64,000 nt of DNA from contig NZ_JAHKNG010000019.1 in NCBI RefSeq assembly GCF_018860165.1, positions 1 to 64,000 of the forward strand, written 5' to 3'. This DNA comes from Paracoccus marinaquae. GTDB taxonomy: Bacteria; Pseudomonadota; Alphaproteobacteria; Rhodobacterales; Rhodobacteraceae. A model generated the notes under the pieces. The model was not told the DNA's origin. It saw nothing but the letters and a program-made list of their open reading frames with translations, and searched no databases. This document shows, in pieces, positions 42,926 through 52,645 of this stretch; within the stretch, counting starts at the first letter, position 1, and each line of letters starts with the position of its first letter. A program made the position numbers and the translations under genes.

Positions 42926-44887
42926 ATGGCCGACGACCTCCTTTCCGCCGCAGATGTCCATGCGGACAGCTATTCCGCCGCCTCCATCGAGGTGCTGGAA
43001 GGGCTGGAGCCGGTCCGCAAGCGCCCCGGCATGTATATCGGCGGCACCGATGAACGGGCGCTGCACCATCTGGTCGCCGAGATCCTCGACAACTCGATGG
43101 ACGAGGCGGTGGCCGGACATGCCAGCCGGATCGAGGTCGAGCTGCAGGCCGATTTCAGCGTGGTGATCCGCGACAACGGGCGCGGCATCCCCATCGACCC
43201 GCATCCGAAATTCCCCGGCAAGTCGGCGCTGGAGGTGATCCTCTGCACGCTTCATGCCGGCGGCAAGTTCTCGGGCGATGCCTACCAGACCTCGGGCGGG
43301 CTGCATGGCGTCGGCGCCTCGGTGGTGAACGCGCTGTCCGACAGCATGGTCGTGCAGGTCGCCCGCAACAAGGAACTGTTCGAGCAGCGTTTCTCGCGCG
43401 GGATCCCCGAAGGCCCGGTGGTGAAGATCGGCGCCGCCCCCAACCGGCGCGGCACCACCGTCACCTTCCATGCCGATGAACAGATCTTCGGCCATCACCG
43501 TTTCCGGCCCGCCCGGCTGCTGAAGATGGTGAAATCAAAGGCCTATCTGTTCTCGGGCGTCGAGATCCGCTGGAAATCGGACATCGACGACGGCGAGACG
43601 CCGCTTGAGGCCACGTTCCATTTTCCCGGCGGGCTGGCCGATTACCTGTCCGAGACGCTGAACGGCACCACCACCTATGCCGACCGCCCCTTCGCCGGCA
43701 GCGTCGATTTCAAGCGCTTCAACACCCCGGGCAAGGTCGATTGGGCGATCAACTGGACGCCCTCGCGTGACGGCTTCATCCAGTCCTATTGCAACACGGT
43801 GCCCACGCCCGAGGGCGGCACGCATGAGGCCGGGTTCTGGGCTGCGATCCTCAAGGGCGTGCGCGCCTATGGCGAGCGGGTCAGCAACAAGAAGGCCGCC
43901 CAGATCACCCGCGAGGATCTGCTGACCGGCGGCTGCGCGCTGGTCAGCTGCTTCATCCGCGAGCCGGAATTCGTCGGCCAGACCAAGGACCGGCTGGCCA
44001 CGACCGAGGCTGCGCGGCTGGTCGAGGGGGCCGTGCGCGACCATTTCGACACCTGGCTGGCGGCGGATACGAAATCCGCGGGCGCGATCCTCGATTTTCT
44101 CGTCCTGCGCGCCGAGGAACGACTGCGCCGCCGGCAGGAAAAGGAAACCGCCCGCAAATCCGCGACCAAGAAGCTGCGCCTGCCCGGCAAGCTGGTCGAT
44201 TGCTCGGCCACCAACCGCGACGGCACGGAACTGTTCATCGTCGAGGGCGACTCGGCGGGCGGTTCGGCCAAGATGGCGCGCGACCGCACCAATCAGGCGC
44301 TGCTGCCGCTGCGCGGAAAGATCCTGAACGTGCTGGGTGCGGCCTCATCGAAGCTGGGCTCGAACCAGGAGATCAACGATCTCTGTCAGGCGCTTGGCGT
44401 CGGCATGGGCAGCCGTTTCAACGTGGACGATCTGCGCTATGACAAGGTCATCATCATGACCGATGCCGATGTGGACGGCGCCCATATCGCCAGCCTGCTG
44501 ATGACCTTCTTCTTCACCCAGATGCGGCCGCTGATCGACAAGGGGCACCTGTATCTGGCCTGCCCGCCGCTTTACCGGCTGACGCAGGGCGCGCATCGCA
44601 TCTATGTCGCCGACGATGCCGAGAAGGAGCGGATGCTGGCCAAGGGTCTGGGCGGCAAGGGCAGGATCGACGTGCAGCGCTTCAAGGGCCTGGGCGAGAT
44701 GGACGCCAAGGACCTGAAGGACACGACGATGAACCCGAAGACGCGCAAGCTGATCCGGGTCAGCATCGACGACGAGGACGGCGGCGAAACCGGCGATCTG
44801 GTCGAGCGGCTGATGGGCAAGAAGCCGGAACTGCGCTTCGAATACATCCAGGAAAACGCGCGTTTCGTCGAGGAACTGGACGTCTGA
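42926..44887 (+). CDS. parE: DNA topoisomerase IV subunit B
   Basis: A 653-residue type IIA topoisomerase ATPase subunit. GHKL motifs are EILDNSMDEA, IRDNGRGIP and LHGVGASVVNALS; the TOPRIM domain has VEGDSAGGSAK and TDADVDGAHI. Length and lack of a long insert fit ParE rather than GyrB. With ParC it decatenates daughter chromosomes. No parC nearby. Confidence 0.95.
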   Translation: MADDLLSAADVHADSYSAASIEVLEGLEPVRKRPGMYIGGTDERALHHLVAEILDNSMDEAVAGHASRIEVELQADFSVVIRDNGRGIPIDPHPKFPGKSALEVILCTLHAGGKFSGDAYQTSGGLHGVGASVVNALSDSMVVQVARNKELFEQRFSRGIPEGPVVKIGAAPNRRGTTVTFHADEQIFGHHRFRPARLLKMVKSKAYLFSGVEIRWKSDIDDGETPLEATFHFPGGLADYLSETLNGTTTYADRPFAGSVDFKRFNTPGKVDWAINWTPSRDGFIQSYCNTVPTPEGGTHEAGFWAAILKGVRAYGERVSNKKAAQITREDLLTGGCALVSCFIREPEFVGQTKDRLATTEAARLVEGAVRDHFDTWLAADTKSAGAILDFLVLRAEERLRRRQEKETARKSATKKLRLPGKLVDCSATNRDGTELFIVEGDSAGGSAKMARDRTNQALLPLRGKILNVLGAASSKLGSNQEINDLCQALGVGMGSRFNVDDLRYDKVIIMTDADVDGAHIASLLMTFFFTQMRPLIDKGHLYLACPPLYRLTQGAHRIYVADDAEKERMLAKGLGGKGRIDVQRFKGLGEMDAKDLKDTTMNPKTRKLIRVSIDDEDGGETGDLVERLMGKKPELRFEYIQENARFVEELDV

Positions 44888-44997
44888 TCCTGGGTCGGAA
44901 CAGGCTTGGCAGCGCTGTCCGGGCGGCAACTGGAACACCGCCGCGCCGGGATGGACGCCCCTTGCCCGGCCTGACGCGGTGACATCATCCCTGCAGG

Positions 44998-46377
44998 TCA
45001 GCCGGCCGCAGGGCCGTTCCCTGCGCCGGCGGATGGATCGCGCCGGAACACCCGCAGCCAGACGCCCCCGTGCGGCCGCAGGGTCAGGATCATCCGCGGC
45101 TCGGGTTGGCGGTCGGGCAGCGGCTCGAAACGAAAGCGGGCCAGCAGGGTGGCCAGGATGATCACCGCCTCCTGCAGGGCGAAGCTTGCGCCGATGCAGA
45201 TCCGGGGGCCGGCGCCGAAGGGCAGGAAGGCAAAGCGGTCGGGTGCAGTCACAAAGCGGTCGGGGTCAAAGGCGTCGGGGCGGTCCCACAGCAGATGGTG
45301 GCGGTGCAGCGCATAGATCGGCAGCATCACCGTGTCGCCGGGCCGCACCTCGCGCCCGCACAGCCGGTCATGCGCCCGGGCAGTGCGCGACAGGAAGGCC
45401 GCCGGAGGGTAGAGACGCAGGGCCTCGTTGACAATCCGGCCGGTGAAGGACAGGGCACCAAGATCGGCGGCAGTGGCTGCCCGGTCGCCAAGGGCTGCCC
45501 GCGCCTCGGCGGCCGCACGCTCCTGCACGGCCGGATCGAAGGCGCAGAGATAGAGCGCCCAGGCAAGCGTCAGCGCCGTCGTCTCGTGGCCGGCGACGAT
45601 GAAGGTCAGCAGATTGTCGCGCAATTCGTCGCGCGTCATCCGGCGCCGGGTCTCGGGATCCTCGGCGTCCAGCAGCAGGTCCAGCAGATCGGGTGCGCCG
45701 GCGCGCGGATGGCTGGCGCGGGCGGCGATGGCCTGATCCGCGATCCGCTTCACCCGCCTGAGATCGCCGCCCGCGAAAATCCGGCCCGGGCGCGGCAGCC
45801 ATGCCGGCAGACCCAGCACGTCCATCAGCGAGACCCGGGCGGTCTGGGCGATATAGCCGTCGATCGCGTGATGCACCGCCGCCCGGTCGAAGGCCGCATC
45901 GCCCGACAGGGTGACATCCGAAATGACCTCGAAGGTCGCCGCCACCGTTTCCTCGAACAGGTCCACCGGCCCGCGGGCCGCGGCCAGCCTGCTGCTGGCA
46001 GCCTCGGCGGCGGCCGTCATCACCGGGCCGAGGGCGGTGACATGGCGATGCGCGAATGCCGGCGCCAGCGCCCGGCGCTGCCAGCGCCAATGCGCGCCCT
46101 CGGCCACGAACAGGCTTTCGCCCACCGCCGGCTTCAGGATCAGCTTGGTGGCGACCGATTTCGGATAGTCCTCGACCCGGTCCTTGAGGATATGGCGCAG
46201 GCTTTCGGGATCCATGACCATGTGCCAGCGGATCCCGGTCCGGCCCGAGATGATCGGCTGGCGCAGCGCCAGCCCGGGGATGATCCCCAGCAGGTTGCGC
46301 CGGGCGATCGTCACGGTTTCCAGAATGCCCGTCGGCCGGATGGCCAGCGGCACCTTGACAGGCTCGGCCATGCTCAT
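44998..46377 (-). CDS. Cytochrome P450
   Basis: A 459-residue P450. The I-helix has AGHETTA, the K-helix NEALRLYPP (ExxR), and the heme loop is [14 protein letters not shown] with the Cys thiolate ligand. It resembles the soluble bacterial branch related to CYP102/fatty-acid-type enzymes more than the short camphor type. A second Met two codons later is possible; no ribosome site is evident. No ferredoxin or reductase gene is next to it. Substrate unknown. Confidence 0.93.
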   Translation of the reverse strand: MSMAEPVKVPLAIRPTGILETVTIARRNLLGIIPGLALRQPIISGRTGIRWHMVMDPESLRHILKDRVEDYPKSVATKLILKPAVGESLFVAEGAHWRWQRRALAPAFAHRHVTALGPVMTAAAEAASSRLAAARGPVDLFEETVAATFEVISDVTLSGDAAFDRAAVHHAIDGYIAQTARVSLMDVLGLPAWLPRPGRIFAGGDLRRVKRIADQAIAARASHPRAGAPDLLDLLLDAEDPETRRRMTRDELRDNLLTFIVAGHETTALTLAWALYLCAFDPAVQERAAAEARAALGDRAATAADLGALSFTGRIVNEALRLYPPAAFLSRTARAHDRLCGREVRPGDTVMLPIYALHRHHLLWDRPDAFDPDRFVTAPDRFAFLPFGAGPRICIGASFALQEAVIILATLLARFRFEPLPDRQPEPRMILTLRPHGGVWLRVFRRDPSAGAGNGPAAG

Positions 46378-46442
46378 GCCGCAAGGATAGCCGGCACCGG
46401 GCGCCGCCTCAATCCGTCCCGGACTCGCGGCCATGTGACGAT

Positions 46443-46500
46443 CTGTCAGTTGATTCAGCGGCGGCATCCACCTGTCAGTTGATTCAGCGGCGGCATCCAC
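46443..46500. repeat. Perfect 29-bp direct tandem duplication
   Basis: Two identical 29-base units, each beginning ctgtcagttgattcagcggc and ending catccac, lie head to tail at 46443-46471 and 46472-46500. They fall between the P450 start and the Cys-rich gene. There is no spacer, so this is not a CRISPR unit. Confidence 0.95.
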
Positions 46501-46545
46501 GCATTCTGCGCCCCGGACGTGTTTTGACGGAGGAGCCGGCCGGGC

Positions 46546-46866
46546 ATGCGGCTGATCCTGATCCTGCTGACGGCCCTTGCGGTCTCGATCGCCTCGCTCG
46601 GGGCGGCATCGGTCGTGGTCAAGGCAGGCGGTCCGACAGTCACCCATCAGGTTTCCGAAGGCATCCAGACCGGGCATCCCTGCTGTCCCGAGGGCGAGGC
46701 GGGCGCCGCCGCCCATCCCTGCGCCGTCTGTGCGCCGGTGCTGACGCAGCGTGCGGCCTTCATCCCGGCTGCCGATCCGCCGCGGCGCCCCGCCCCGGCG
46801 CCGGACGGCGTCGGCCTGATGTCGCGGGCCGCCGAGGTTCCATCTCCACCGCCGCGGGCGGGCTGA
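46546..46866 (+). CDS. Small exported Cys-rich protein
   Basis: A 106-residue protein with a hydrophobic N-terminus (RLILILLTALAVSIASLG) that may be a signal peptide or anchor. A Cys/His cluster follows (TGHPCCPEGEAGAAAHPCAVC), and a Pro- and Arg-rich tail ends the protein. AGGAG lies ten bases before the ATG. It precedes a DUF411 gene on the same strand, so periplasmic metal binding is plausible. Family not recognised. Confidence 0.6.
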   Translation: MRLILILLTALAVSIASLGAASVVVKAGGPTVTHQVSEGIQTGHPCCPEGEAGAAAHPCAVCAPVLTQRAAFIPAADPPRRPAPAPDGVGLMSRAAEVPSPPPRAG

Positions 46867-46921
46867 TCGCACCACGCCGGGGCCCTGCCCCGTCCTGACG
46901 AACAGTTCAAGGAGATACCAG

Positions 46922-47383
46922 ATGAACCACACAACTCTGAACCGCCGCCATTTTCTGGGCGCAACCGCAATGCTGGCCGTGCTTGGCCCGATGGCGGCCC
47001 GGGCCGCGACCGACGCCCCGGCGATGCATGTCGTCAAGACCCCGACCTGCGGCTGCTGCGGCGCCTGGGTGGATCTGGCCCGCCAGACGGGCTTCGAGGT
47101 GACGGTGACCGACACTGATGATTACGACGGCATGAAGTCCGCCCAGGCGGTCCCCGAGGCGCTTTGGTCGTGCCATACCGCCACCGTCGCAGGCTATGTG
47201 ATCGAGGGTCATGTGCCCTTCGCCGCGATCCGCAAGCTGCTGTCGGACCGGCCCAGGATCACCGGGCTTGCGGTGCCGGGCATGCCCGGCGATTCGCCCG
47301 GCATGGCGGGCGGTGCCGATGCGGTGGTCCCGGTCGTCGCCTGGGGCGGCGATGCCGGCGACGCGGCTCCGTTCAGCTTCTGA
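46922..47383 (+). CDS. DUF411 family metal-binding protein, Tat-exported
   Basis: A 153-residue protein with a twin-arginine-like leader (NRRHFLGATAM), then the DUF411 core: VVKTPTCGCCGAWVDL and SCHTATVAGYVIEGHVP, whose Cys and His residues are thought to bind copper. DUF411 genes usually lie in copper-resistance regions. A Gly/Met-rich loop (GMPGDSPGMAGG) adds possible metal ligands. AAGGAG precedes the start. Confidence 0.88.
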   Translation: MNHTTLNRRHFLGATAMLAVLGPMAARAATDAPAMHVVKTPTCGCCGAWVDLARQTGFEVTVTDTDDYDGMKSAQAVPEALWSCHTATVAGYVIEGHVPFAAIRKLLSDRPRITGLAVPGMPGDSPGMAGGADAVVPVVAWGGDAGDAAPFSF

Positions 47384-47488
47384 CGAAAGCACGCGGCAGC
47401 GCATGGCAAGGGGCGGCGGTCGATTGACAATGCCGTCCCGACGCCGCAAAGGCGCCCCTGGACGGAACAAGGGACGCGCGGACGGGCA

Positions 47489-48040
47489 ATGACCGCAAAG
47501 ATGCTGAGCGACGACTGTTCGCGCTGTGCGGCGCTGTGCTGCATCGCGCATGCCTTCGACAAGGGGCCGTCCTTCGCCTATCACAAGCCTGCCGGCCTGC
47601 CCTGCCGGAACCTGTCCGATGACGGAAACTGTCGCATCCACGACCGGCGGACGGCTGCGGGCTTTCCCGGCTGTGTGCGCTACAGCTGCCACGGCGCGGG
47701 CCAGCGGGTGACGCAGGAGGTCTTTGGCGGCCGGTCCTGGCGCGACCATCCGGACCTGACCGAACGGATGATGCAGGCGTTTCAGCGGGCGCGGCAACTG
47801 CATCTGTGGCTGTTGCTGCTGGCCGAGGCGGCGAAGCTGCCCCTGTCACCCGAACAGCGGGCCGAGGCGGGCCGGCTGACCCTGCTGCTGACCCCGGCGG
47901 GCCGGCTGTCCGAAGCATGGCTTCGTGACACCGTCCAGAAGACCACCGAGGCCGGAATCACCGCCTTCCTGACCTCGCTGCGTCAGGTGGCTGCGGCACG
48001 GCGGCATGCGGCGTCAGGGCAAGGCGCCTTCCCGCACTGA
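47489..48040 (+). CDS. YkgJ-like Cys-cluster protein
   Basis: A 183-residue protein with an N-terminal Cys pattern CSRCAALCC, then PCRNL, GNCRIH, PGCVRYSCHG, typical of the YkgJ zinc- or iron-binding family. The C-terminal half is helical and Ala/Leu-rich. No signal peptide. Function unknown in the family. It lies 105 bases after the DUF411 gene and may be cotranscribed. Confidence 0.75.
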   Translation: MTAKMLSDDCSRCAALCCIAHAFDKGPSFAYHKPAGLPCRNLSDDGNCRIHDRRTAAGFPGCVRYSCHGAGQRVTQEVFGGRSWRDHPDLTERMMQAFQRARQLHLWLLLLAEAAKLPLSPEQRAEAGRLTLLLTPAGRLSEAWLRDTVQKTTEAGITAFLTSLRQVAAARRHAASGQGAFPH

Positions 48041-48080
48041 CGGATAGGCGCGGTGCCGGGGCCGTTCATCGGCCCCCGGA

Positions 48081-49085
48081 TCAGGCGAACAGCTTCGATA
48101 TGGTCGCGCTTGCGCCAGCGATGGTGGCCAGCTCGGGCAGAATCCCGACCAGCCCATCCCAGGACCGCCGCAGCAATGATTTGCGCGGCTCGGGGCTGGC
48201 CAGTTCCGCGTTGAACTGATCCAGCAATTCGCCCGCCTCGGCATTGCCCGAGGCGGCGACAGCCTCGGCCACCTGCATCAGGGCCTCCGACGCCTCGGGA
48301 CCGCCGATATTGCCGGCCGCGATCATCGCGTTCTCGACATGTGAGCGGTTCACGATGGTCGCGTTGTTGATATTCGCGAATGTATCACCCATGAAATTCC
48401 CCCTTCGTTGATCGACATAGCGCTGGTCCACGGTCTCGGCGAACAGGATCTGCTGGCGGTTGTCGGCCTCGGTCGTGGTGATCTCCATCAGCCCGGCATG
48501 CCCCGACAGGCCGAGGATGCGCGCGTTCAGGTCGTGCATCTGTTCGAGGTCGGCCCGCAGCGCCATCGCCTGCGCGCGGGCGGCCCGGCGCAGATCGTCC
48601 AGCCGCGCAGGCTCCACCCCCTCCAGCATATCGCCAACCTCGTTGACGCAGGTATGAACGCGCAGGATGATCTCGCCCTCGTATTCGTTCAGCAGCACGA
48701 ACACCTCGGCCCAGGGGCCGGTCGCGATACCCTGTTCGACGACGATCGGCTCGATCGTCTCGGCATACATGGCTTCCAGATGGCGCAGGCGCGAACAGAT
48801 CTCGGCCGCGTCGCGGAAATGGCTCTTGGCGAGGATCAGGTCCAGTTCCTTGCGCAGTTGCAGCGGGCGGTCACGGGCCAGATCCTCATTCGTCAGATAG
48901 GCAATGTCGATCAGCAGCGCATAGACCGGCTCGAAACACTGATCGACGACCTGCACGACCTCGCCGACGAAACGCAGGATCCGGCGCAACTGGAAGGAAT
49001 CGGCGCCAGAGCCTGCGGCAGACCGGGCCATCTCGCGCAGGGCGCGCGCAATGTCCTGAATGGGACCGCCTGCTGTTTCGGGCAT
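48081..49085 (-). CDS. Uncharacterised helical protein with NINNATIVNRS-type C-terminal module
   Basis: A 334-residue soluble protein. Residues 1-220 are charged helices, with a Cys in SRLRHLE-adjacent and RVHTCVNE segments. A short GDTFANINNATIVNRSHVEN stretch is followed by an Ala/Glu-rich helical region and a tail ending SWDGLVGILPELATIAG. I do not recognise the family; I recall similar tails on assorted bacterial signalling proteins. The Met at 49085 has AAGGGA six bases upstream, so I rejected longer forms. It stands alone. Confidence 0.65.
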   Translation of the reverse strand: MPETAGGPIQDIARALREMARSAAGSGADSFQLRRILRFVGEVVQVVDQCFEPVYALLIDIAYLTNEDLARDRPLQLRKELDLILAKSHFRDAAEICSRLRHLEAMYAETIEPIVVEQGIATGPWAEVFVLLNEYEGEIILRVHTCVNEVGDMLEGVEPARLDDLRRAARAQAMALRADLEQMHDLNARILGLSGHAGLMEITTTEADNRQQILFAETVDQRYVDQRRGNFMGDTFANINNATIVNRSHVENAMIAAGNIGGPEASEALMQVAEAVAASGNAEAGELLDQFNAELASPEPRKSLLRRSWDGLVGILPELATIAGASATISKLFA

Positions 49086-49239
49086 CGGCATTCCCTTCGC
49101 TGCGACCAGGGCGGAACGGCACGGAAATCGGCCTCGCCCGGTCATGTTGAAGGGAATATTCTACCCGACTGGGCGTCCATCGGCCAGTGGCACCCCCATG
49201 CCCCCGGTGATGCGCCGGGTCAGACGACCTCCAGACAGC

Positions 49240-49267
49240 AAAAAGGCCCGCCGGGGCGAGCCTTTTT
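49240..49267 (-). terminator. Intrinsic terminator of rpmI-rplT
   Basis: An eight-pair stem AAAAAGGC/GCCTTTTT with GC pairs inside lies 23 bases beyond the rplT stop. T runs flank both sides, so it may work in both directions. Confidence 0.85.
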
Positions 49268-49290
49268 CCGTCCATGCCTGTCGCCCGGTG

Positions 49291-49650
49291 TCAGGCGGCA
49301 GCCTTGGCCTTCTCGACGATGGCGCCGAAGGCTTCGGGTTCGTTCACGGCCAGATCGGCCAGAACCTTGCGGTCAACCTCGATGCCGGCCTTCGCCAGCA
49401 GGTTGATGAAACGCGAATAGGTCATTTCGGCATCGACCGCGCGCACCGCGGCGTTGATCCGCTGGATCCACAGGGCGCGGAAATTGCGCTTGCGGTTCTT
49501 GCGGTCGCGGGTGGCGTACTGGTTGGCCTTGTCGACGGCCTGCGTGGCGGTGCGGAAATTGCGCGACCGGGCGCCGTAATAGCCCTTGGCCTGGTCCAGC
49601 ACCTTCTTGTGACGGGCGTGGGTGACCTTGCCGGATTTAACTCGTGCCAT
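49291..49650 (-). CDS. rplT: 50S ribosomal protein L20
   Basis: A 119-residue basic protein, clear L20: [18 protein letters not shown], then [13 protein letters not shown] and [13 protein letters not shown]. It binds 23S rRNA early in large-subunit assembly and often represses its own operon. It follows rpmI by 17 bases. infC is not upstream and pheS is not downstream, as they are in some relatives. Confidence 0.98.
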   Translation of the reverse strand: MARVKSGKVTHARHKKVLDQAKGYYGARSRNFRTATQAVDKANQYATRDRKNRKRNFRALWIQRINAAVRAVDAEMTYSRFINLLAKAGIEVDRKVLADLAVNEPEAFGAIVEKAKAAA

Positions 49651-49667
49651 GTGTCAGTCCTCCAAGA

Positions 49668-49868
49668 TCAGCGGTTATAGGGCATGTATTTCTTGACGAT
49701 CTTGGCATCCGCGTCCGACAGGACGGTGGTGCCGCGCGCGTCACGAATGAACTTCGTGGTGCGCTTGATCATGCCGTGGCGCTTGCCGGCCTGGGAGGAT
49801 TTCACCTTGCCCGAGGCCGTCATCGAGAACCGCTTCTTGGCGGCCGACTTGGTCTTCATCTTCGGCAT
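49668..49868 (-). CDS. rpmI: 50S ribosomal protein L35
   Basis: A 66-residue basic protein: [14 protein letters not shown] and [19 protein letters not shown] are standard L35. AAGGAG six bases before the Met at 49868 fixes the start, two codons inside a longer frame. Operon rpmI-rplT. Confidence 0.97.
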   Translation of the reverse strand: MPKMKTKSAAKKRFSMTASGKVKSSQAGKRHGMIKRTTKFIRDARGTTVLSDADAKIVKKYMPYNR

Positions 49869-49977
49869 TTTCATCTCCTTCGTTCAGAGTGAACGCGCGA
49901 CTCGGCAATGCCATTCCGGCCGGCCGCGCGGGTAGGAAGCGCGCCATATAAGCGGGCGCGCGGGGATTGGCAAGGGG

Positions 49978-50208
49978 TCAGGGCGCGGGCGCGGGCGCCC
50001 CGGATGCAACGCGGTCCCAGGCGGCGCCGATATCCTGCAGCTTGAACGGTTCGGGCTGCAGATAGGCGGCGGCGAAGATCGCCACGATGCCCAGGATCAG
50101 CGTGATCATCGCCGCGCGCGGCGGCTGCGCCTGCAGCAGCTGGACCACGGCATAGATCAGCGAGAGCACGCACAGCGCCACGCCGCCCAGCAGCAGAAAG
50201 TCGATCAT
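49978..50208 (-). CDS. Small two-helix membrane protein
   Basis: A 76-residue protein with two hydrophobic helices (DFLLLGGVALCVLSLIYAVV and AMITLILGIVAIFAAAYL) and an Ala/Pro tail. It lies between pyk and rpmI on the same strand, 33 bases after pyk, so it may be cotranscribed with pyk. Ribosome site weak (AGGT). Family not recognised. Confidence 0.6.
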   Translation of the reverse strand: MIDFLLLGGVALCVLSLIYAVVQLLQAQPPRAAMITLILGIVAIFAAAYLQPEPFKLQDIGAAWDRVASGAPAPAP

Positions 50209-50241
50209 GGGAGCACCTGCTTTTCGTTTGCCTGCAGGGTT

Positions 50242-51687
50242 TTATTCCGGATCGGTCGCGTAAATCAACCGCTCGTCGCAAGGGGCGATGCGCAGGATAT
50301 TGGTCGTTCCGGGCACGTTGAAGGGCACACCGGCCATGACCACCACCTGCCGGGTCTCGTCGGCAAAGCCGAAATCGCGGGCGGCGCGGGTCCCGTTGAC
50401 CACCGCCTCCTTGAACCGGTGCAGCCGCGGGGTGACGACACAATGCGTCCCCCAGGTCAGCGTCATGCGCCGCAGCACCGGCTCGAGCGGGCTGAGCGCG
50501 ATGACCGGAACCCTGGGACGTTCGCGCGCCACCAGGCTGACCGTCTTGCCGGACTGGCTGAAGGCGCAGATGGCGGCGACATCCGTCGTCTCGACGATCT
50601 CGCGCGCGGCGGTGACGATGGCATCGGCCACACTGTGCAGCTTGGCGACGCGGGACGCCTCGATGATGGTGCGATAGTTCGGGTCGGCCTCGACCGAGCG
50701 GGCGACGCTGTCCATCGTCGTCACCGCCTCGACCGGGTAGGAACCGGCCGCACTCTCGGCCGACAGCATCACGGCATCGGCGCCCTCATAGATCGCATTG
50801 GCCACGTCGCTGACCTCGGCCCGGGTCGGCATCGGGCTCTCAATCATCGATTCCAGCATCTGGGTGGCGACGATCACTGGCTTGGCCGCCGCACGGCACA
50901 GGCGCACCAGCCGTTTCTGGATCGGCGGCACCGAATGCACCGGCAGTTCGACCCCCAGATCGCCGCGTGCGACCATGATCCCGTCAGAGACCGCCAGAAT
51001 CTGATCGAAGGCGCGCACGGCGGCGGGCTTCTCGATCTTCGACAGGACGGCCGCCCGACCCTGCGCCAGGGCAATGGCCTCCTCGACATCCTCGGGACGC
51101 TGCACGAAGGACAGGGCCAGCCAGTCGACGCCCAGTTCGCAGGCGAATTCCAGATCGTCGCGGTCCTTCGCCGACAGCGCCGCCAGCGGCAGCACCACAT
51201 CGGGCACGTTCACGCCCTTGCGGTCGCTGATGGTGCCGGCCACCGTCACCGTGCAATCGGCGAAATCGTGGCCGCAGCGGTCCACCCGCAGGCGGATCTT
51301 GCCGTCATTGACCAGCAGTTCGCTGCCCTCGGTCAGCGCCTCGAAGATCTCGGGATGGGGCAACTGCACCCGCCGGGTATCGCCCGGGGCGGAATCGAGG
51401 TCGAAGCGGAACCGATCGCCCACCGCCAGTTCCTGCGGGCCCGAGCCGAACTGGCCCACACGCAGCTTGGGCCCCTGAAGATCGGCCAGGATCGCGATCG
51501 GACGGCCGGTTTCGGCCTCGATCTCGCGGATCTCGGCATGGCGGGCGCGGTGGTCGTCATGGCTGCCATGGCTCATGTTCAGGCGAAAGACATCGGCCCC
51601 GGCCTCGAACAGGGCGCGGATCATCTCCTTGCTGCCGGAGGCCGGCCCCAGCGTCGCCACGATCTTCACATTGCGATGTCGTCTCAT
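50242..51687 (-). CDS. pyk: Pyruvate kinase
   Basis: A 481-residue glycolytic enzyme. KIVATLGPAS and FRLNMSHGSH at the N-terminus; catalytic Lys region SKIEKPAAV; metal and phosphate sites VARGDLGVELP; ATQMLESMI and the C-terminal allosteric domain complete it. A gagggg site lies 10 bases before the start. Makes pyruvate and ATP from phosphoenolpyruvate. Confidence 0.97.
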   Translation of the reverse strand: MRRHRNVKIVATLGPASGSKEMIRALFEAGADVFRLNMSHGSHDDHRARHAEIREIEAETGRPIAILADLQGPKLRVGQFGSGPQELAVGDRFRFDLDSAPGDTRRVQLPHPEIFEALTEGSELLVNDGKIRLRVDRCGHDFADCTVTVAGTISDRKGVNVPDVVLPLAALSAKDRDDLEFACELGVDWLALSFVQRPEDVEEAIALAQGRAAVLSKIEKPAAVRAFDQILAVSDGIMVARGDLGVELPVHSVPPIQKRLVRLCRAAAKPVIVATQMLESMIESPMPTRAEVSDVANAIYEGADAVMLSAESAAGSYPVEAVTTMDSVARSVEADPNYRTIIEASRVAKLHSVADAIVTAAREIVETTDVAAICAFSQSGKTVSLVARERPRVPVIALSPLEPVLRRMTLTWGTHCVVTPRLHRFKEAVVNGTRAARDFGFADETRQVVVMAGVPFNVPGTTNILRIAPCDERLIYATDPE

Positions 51688-51807
51688 TCTCTCGTCCCCT
51701 CGTCCCGGCCGCGCCCCGGCCACCCATGGTTTAGCGCTATCAATGCCACAAGCGCCCGCCCGCGGCAACTGGCCTCTGGCGCATCTCTGACATAGACAGA
51801 CTGCGAC

Positions 51808-52566
51808 ATGAAGGATGACAGGGACATGAATGAGCGCGCCTTCCGGATCGCCGGCGAAAAGCGGCCGTCGCGCTGGCTGATCACCTGCGATCACGCAACT
51901 AACCGGGTGCCCCACTGGGTCAATGGCGGCGATCTGGGCATCGCGGCGGCGGACATGTCCCGCCACATCGCCTATGACATCGGTGCCGCGGGGCTTGCCG
52001 AGCATCTGGCGCGGCGGCTGGATGCGGCCGCGATCCTGTCCGATTTCTCGCGGCTGGTGATCGATCCGAACCGTGGCGAGGATGATCCGACCCTGCTGAT
52101 GCGGCTTTATGACGGCACCGTGATTCCGGCCAACCGGCAGGCAGGCCCGGCCGAGCGTCAGCGCCGCCTTGAACGCCTCTACCGTCCCTATCACGCGGCG
52201 CTGGAACACCTGGCCTCGCAGCGTCCGGCCTGCTGTCTCTGCGCGGTACACAGCTTTACCCCGCAGTTGCGCGGGCGCCCGCCCCGGCCCTGGCAGGTCG
52301 GCATCCTCTATTCGCACAAGGATGCCCGCCTCGGCCCGGCGATGGTTCAGGCCTGCCGCGATGAAGGATGGGTGACCGGTGACAACCAGCCCTATGCCGG
52401 CCATCTGGACGGGGATTCGATCGACCGCCATGCGCTGGCCCAGGGACGCCCCAACATGCTGATCGAGATCCGCAACGACCTGATCGCCTCCGAAGCCGGC
52501 CAGATCGAATGGGCCGGCCGCCTCGCCCCGGTCATCACCCGCGTCCTGGCGGCAACCGGCCTCTGA
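51808..52566 (+). CDS. N-formylglutamate amidohydrolase family protein
   Basis: A 252-residue zinc hydrolase family member. WLITCDHATNRVP, SRLVIDPNR and VHSFTPQLRG contain the expected His and acidic ligands, and IEIRNDLI the C-terminal motif. HutG-type enzymes release glutamate from formylglutamate in histidine breakdown, but no other hut genes are nearby, so the substrate is uncertain. The Met at residue 7 is an equally plausible start. Divergent from pyk. Confidence 0.85.
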   Translation: MKDDRDMNERAFRIAGEKRPSRWLITCDHATNRVPHWVNGGDLGIAAADMSRHIAYDIGAAGLAEHLARRLDAAAILSDFSRLVIDPNRGEDDPTLLMRLYDGTVIPANRQAGPAERQRRLERLYRPYHAALEHLASQRPACCLCAVHSFTPQLRGRPPRPWQVGILYSHKDARLGPAMVQACRDEGWVTGDNQPYAGHLDGDSIDRHALAQGRPNMLIEIRNDLIASEAGQIEWAGRLAPVITRVLAATGL

Positions 52567-52645
52567 GCGTCACTCTGGCCCAAACTGAAAAGGCAGGCGC
52601 CCAGCCTTCTGTGAAGGCGGGGCGCCCGGTTCTTCTGTGCGGTTC

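Noticed and set aside
44945-44970. Terminator hairpin between parE and the P450 gene
   Set aside because: Six-pair stem with a 14-base loop and no T run; too weak in this base composition.
44998-46377. P450 as part of a biosynthetic cluster
   Set aside because: Its neighbours are parE and metal-related genes, with no synthase or redox partner.
46443-46500. CRISPR-like repeat
   Set aside because: Only two copies, directly abutting, with no spacer and no cas genes.
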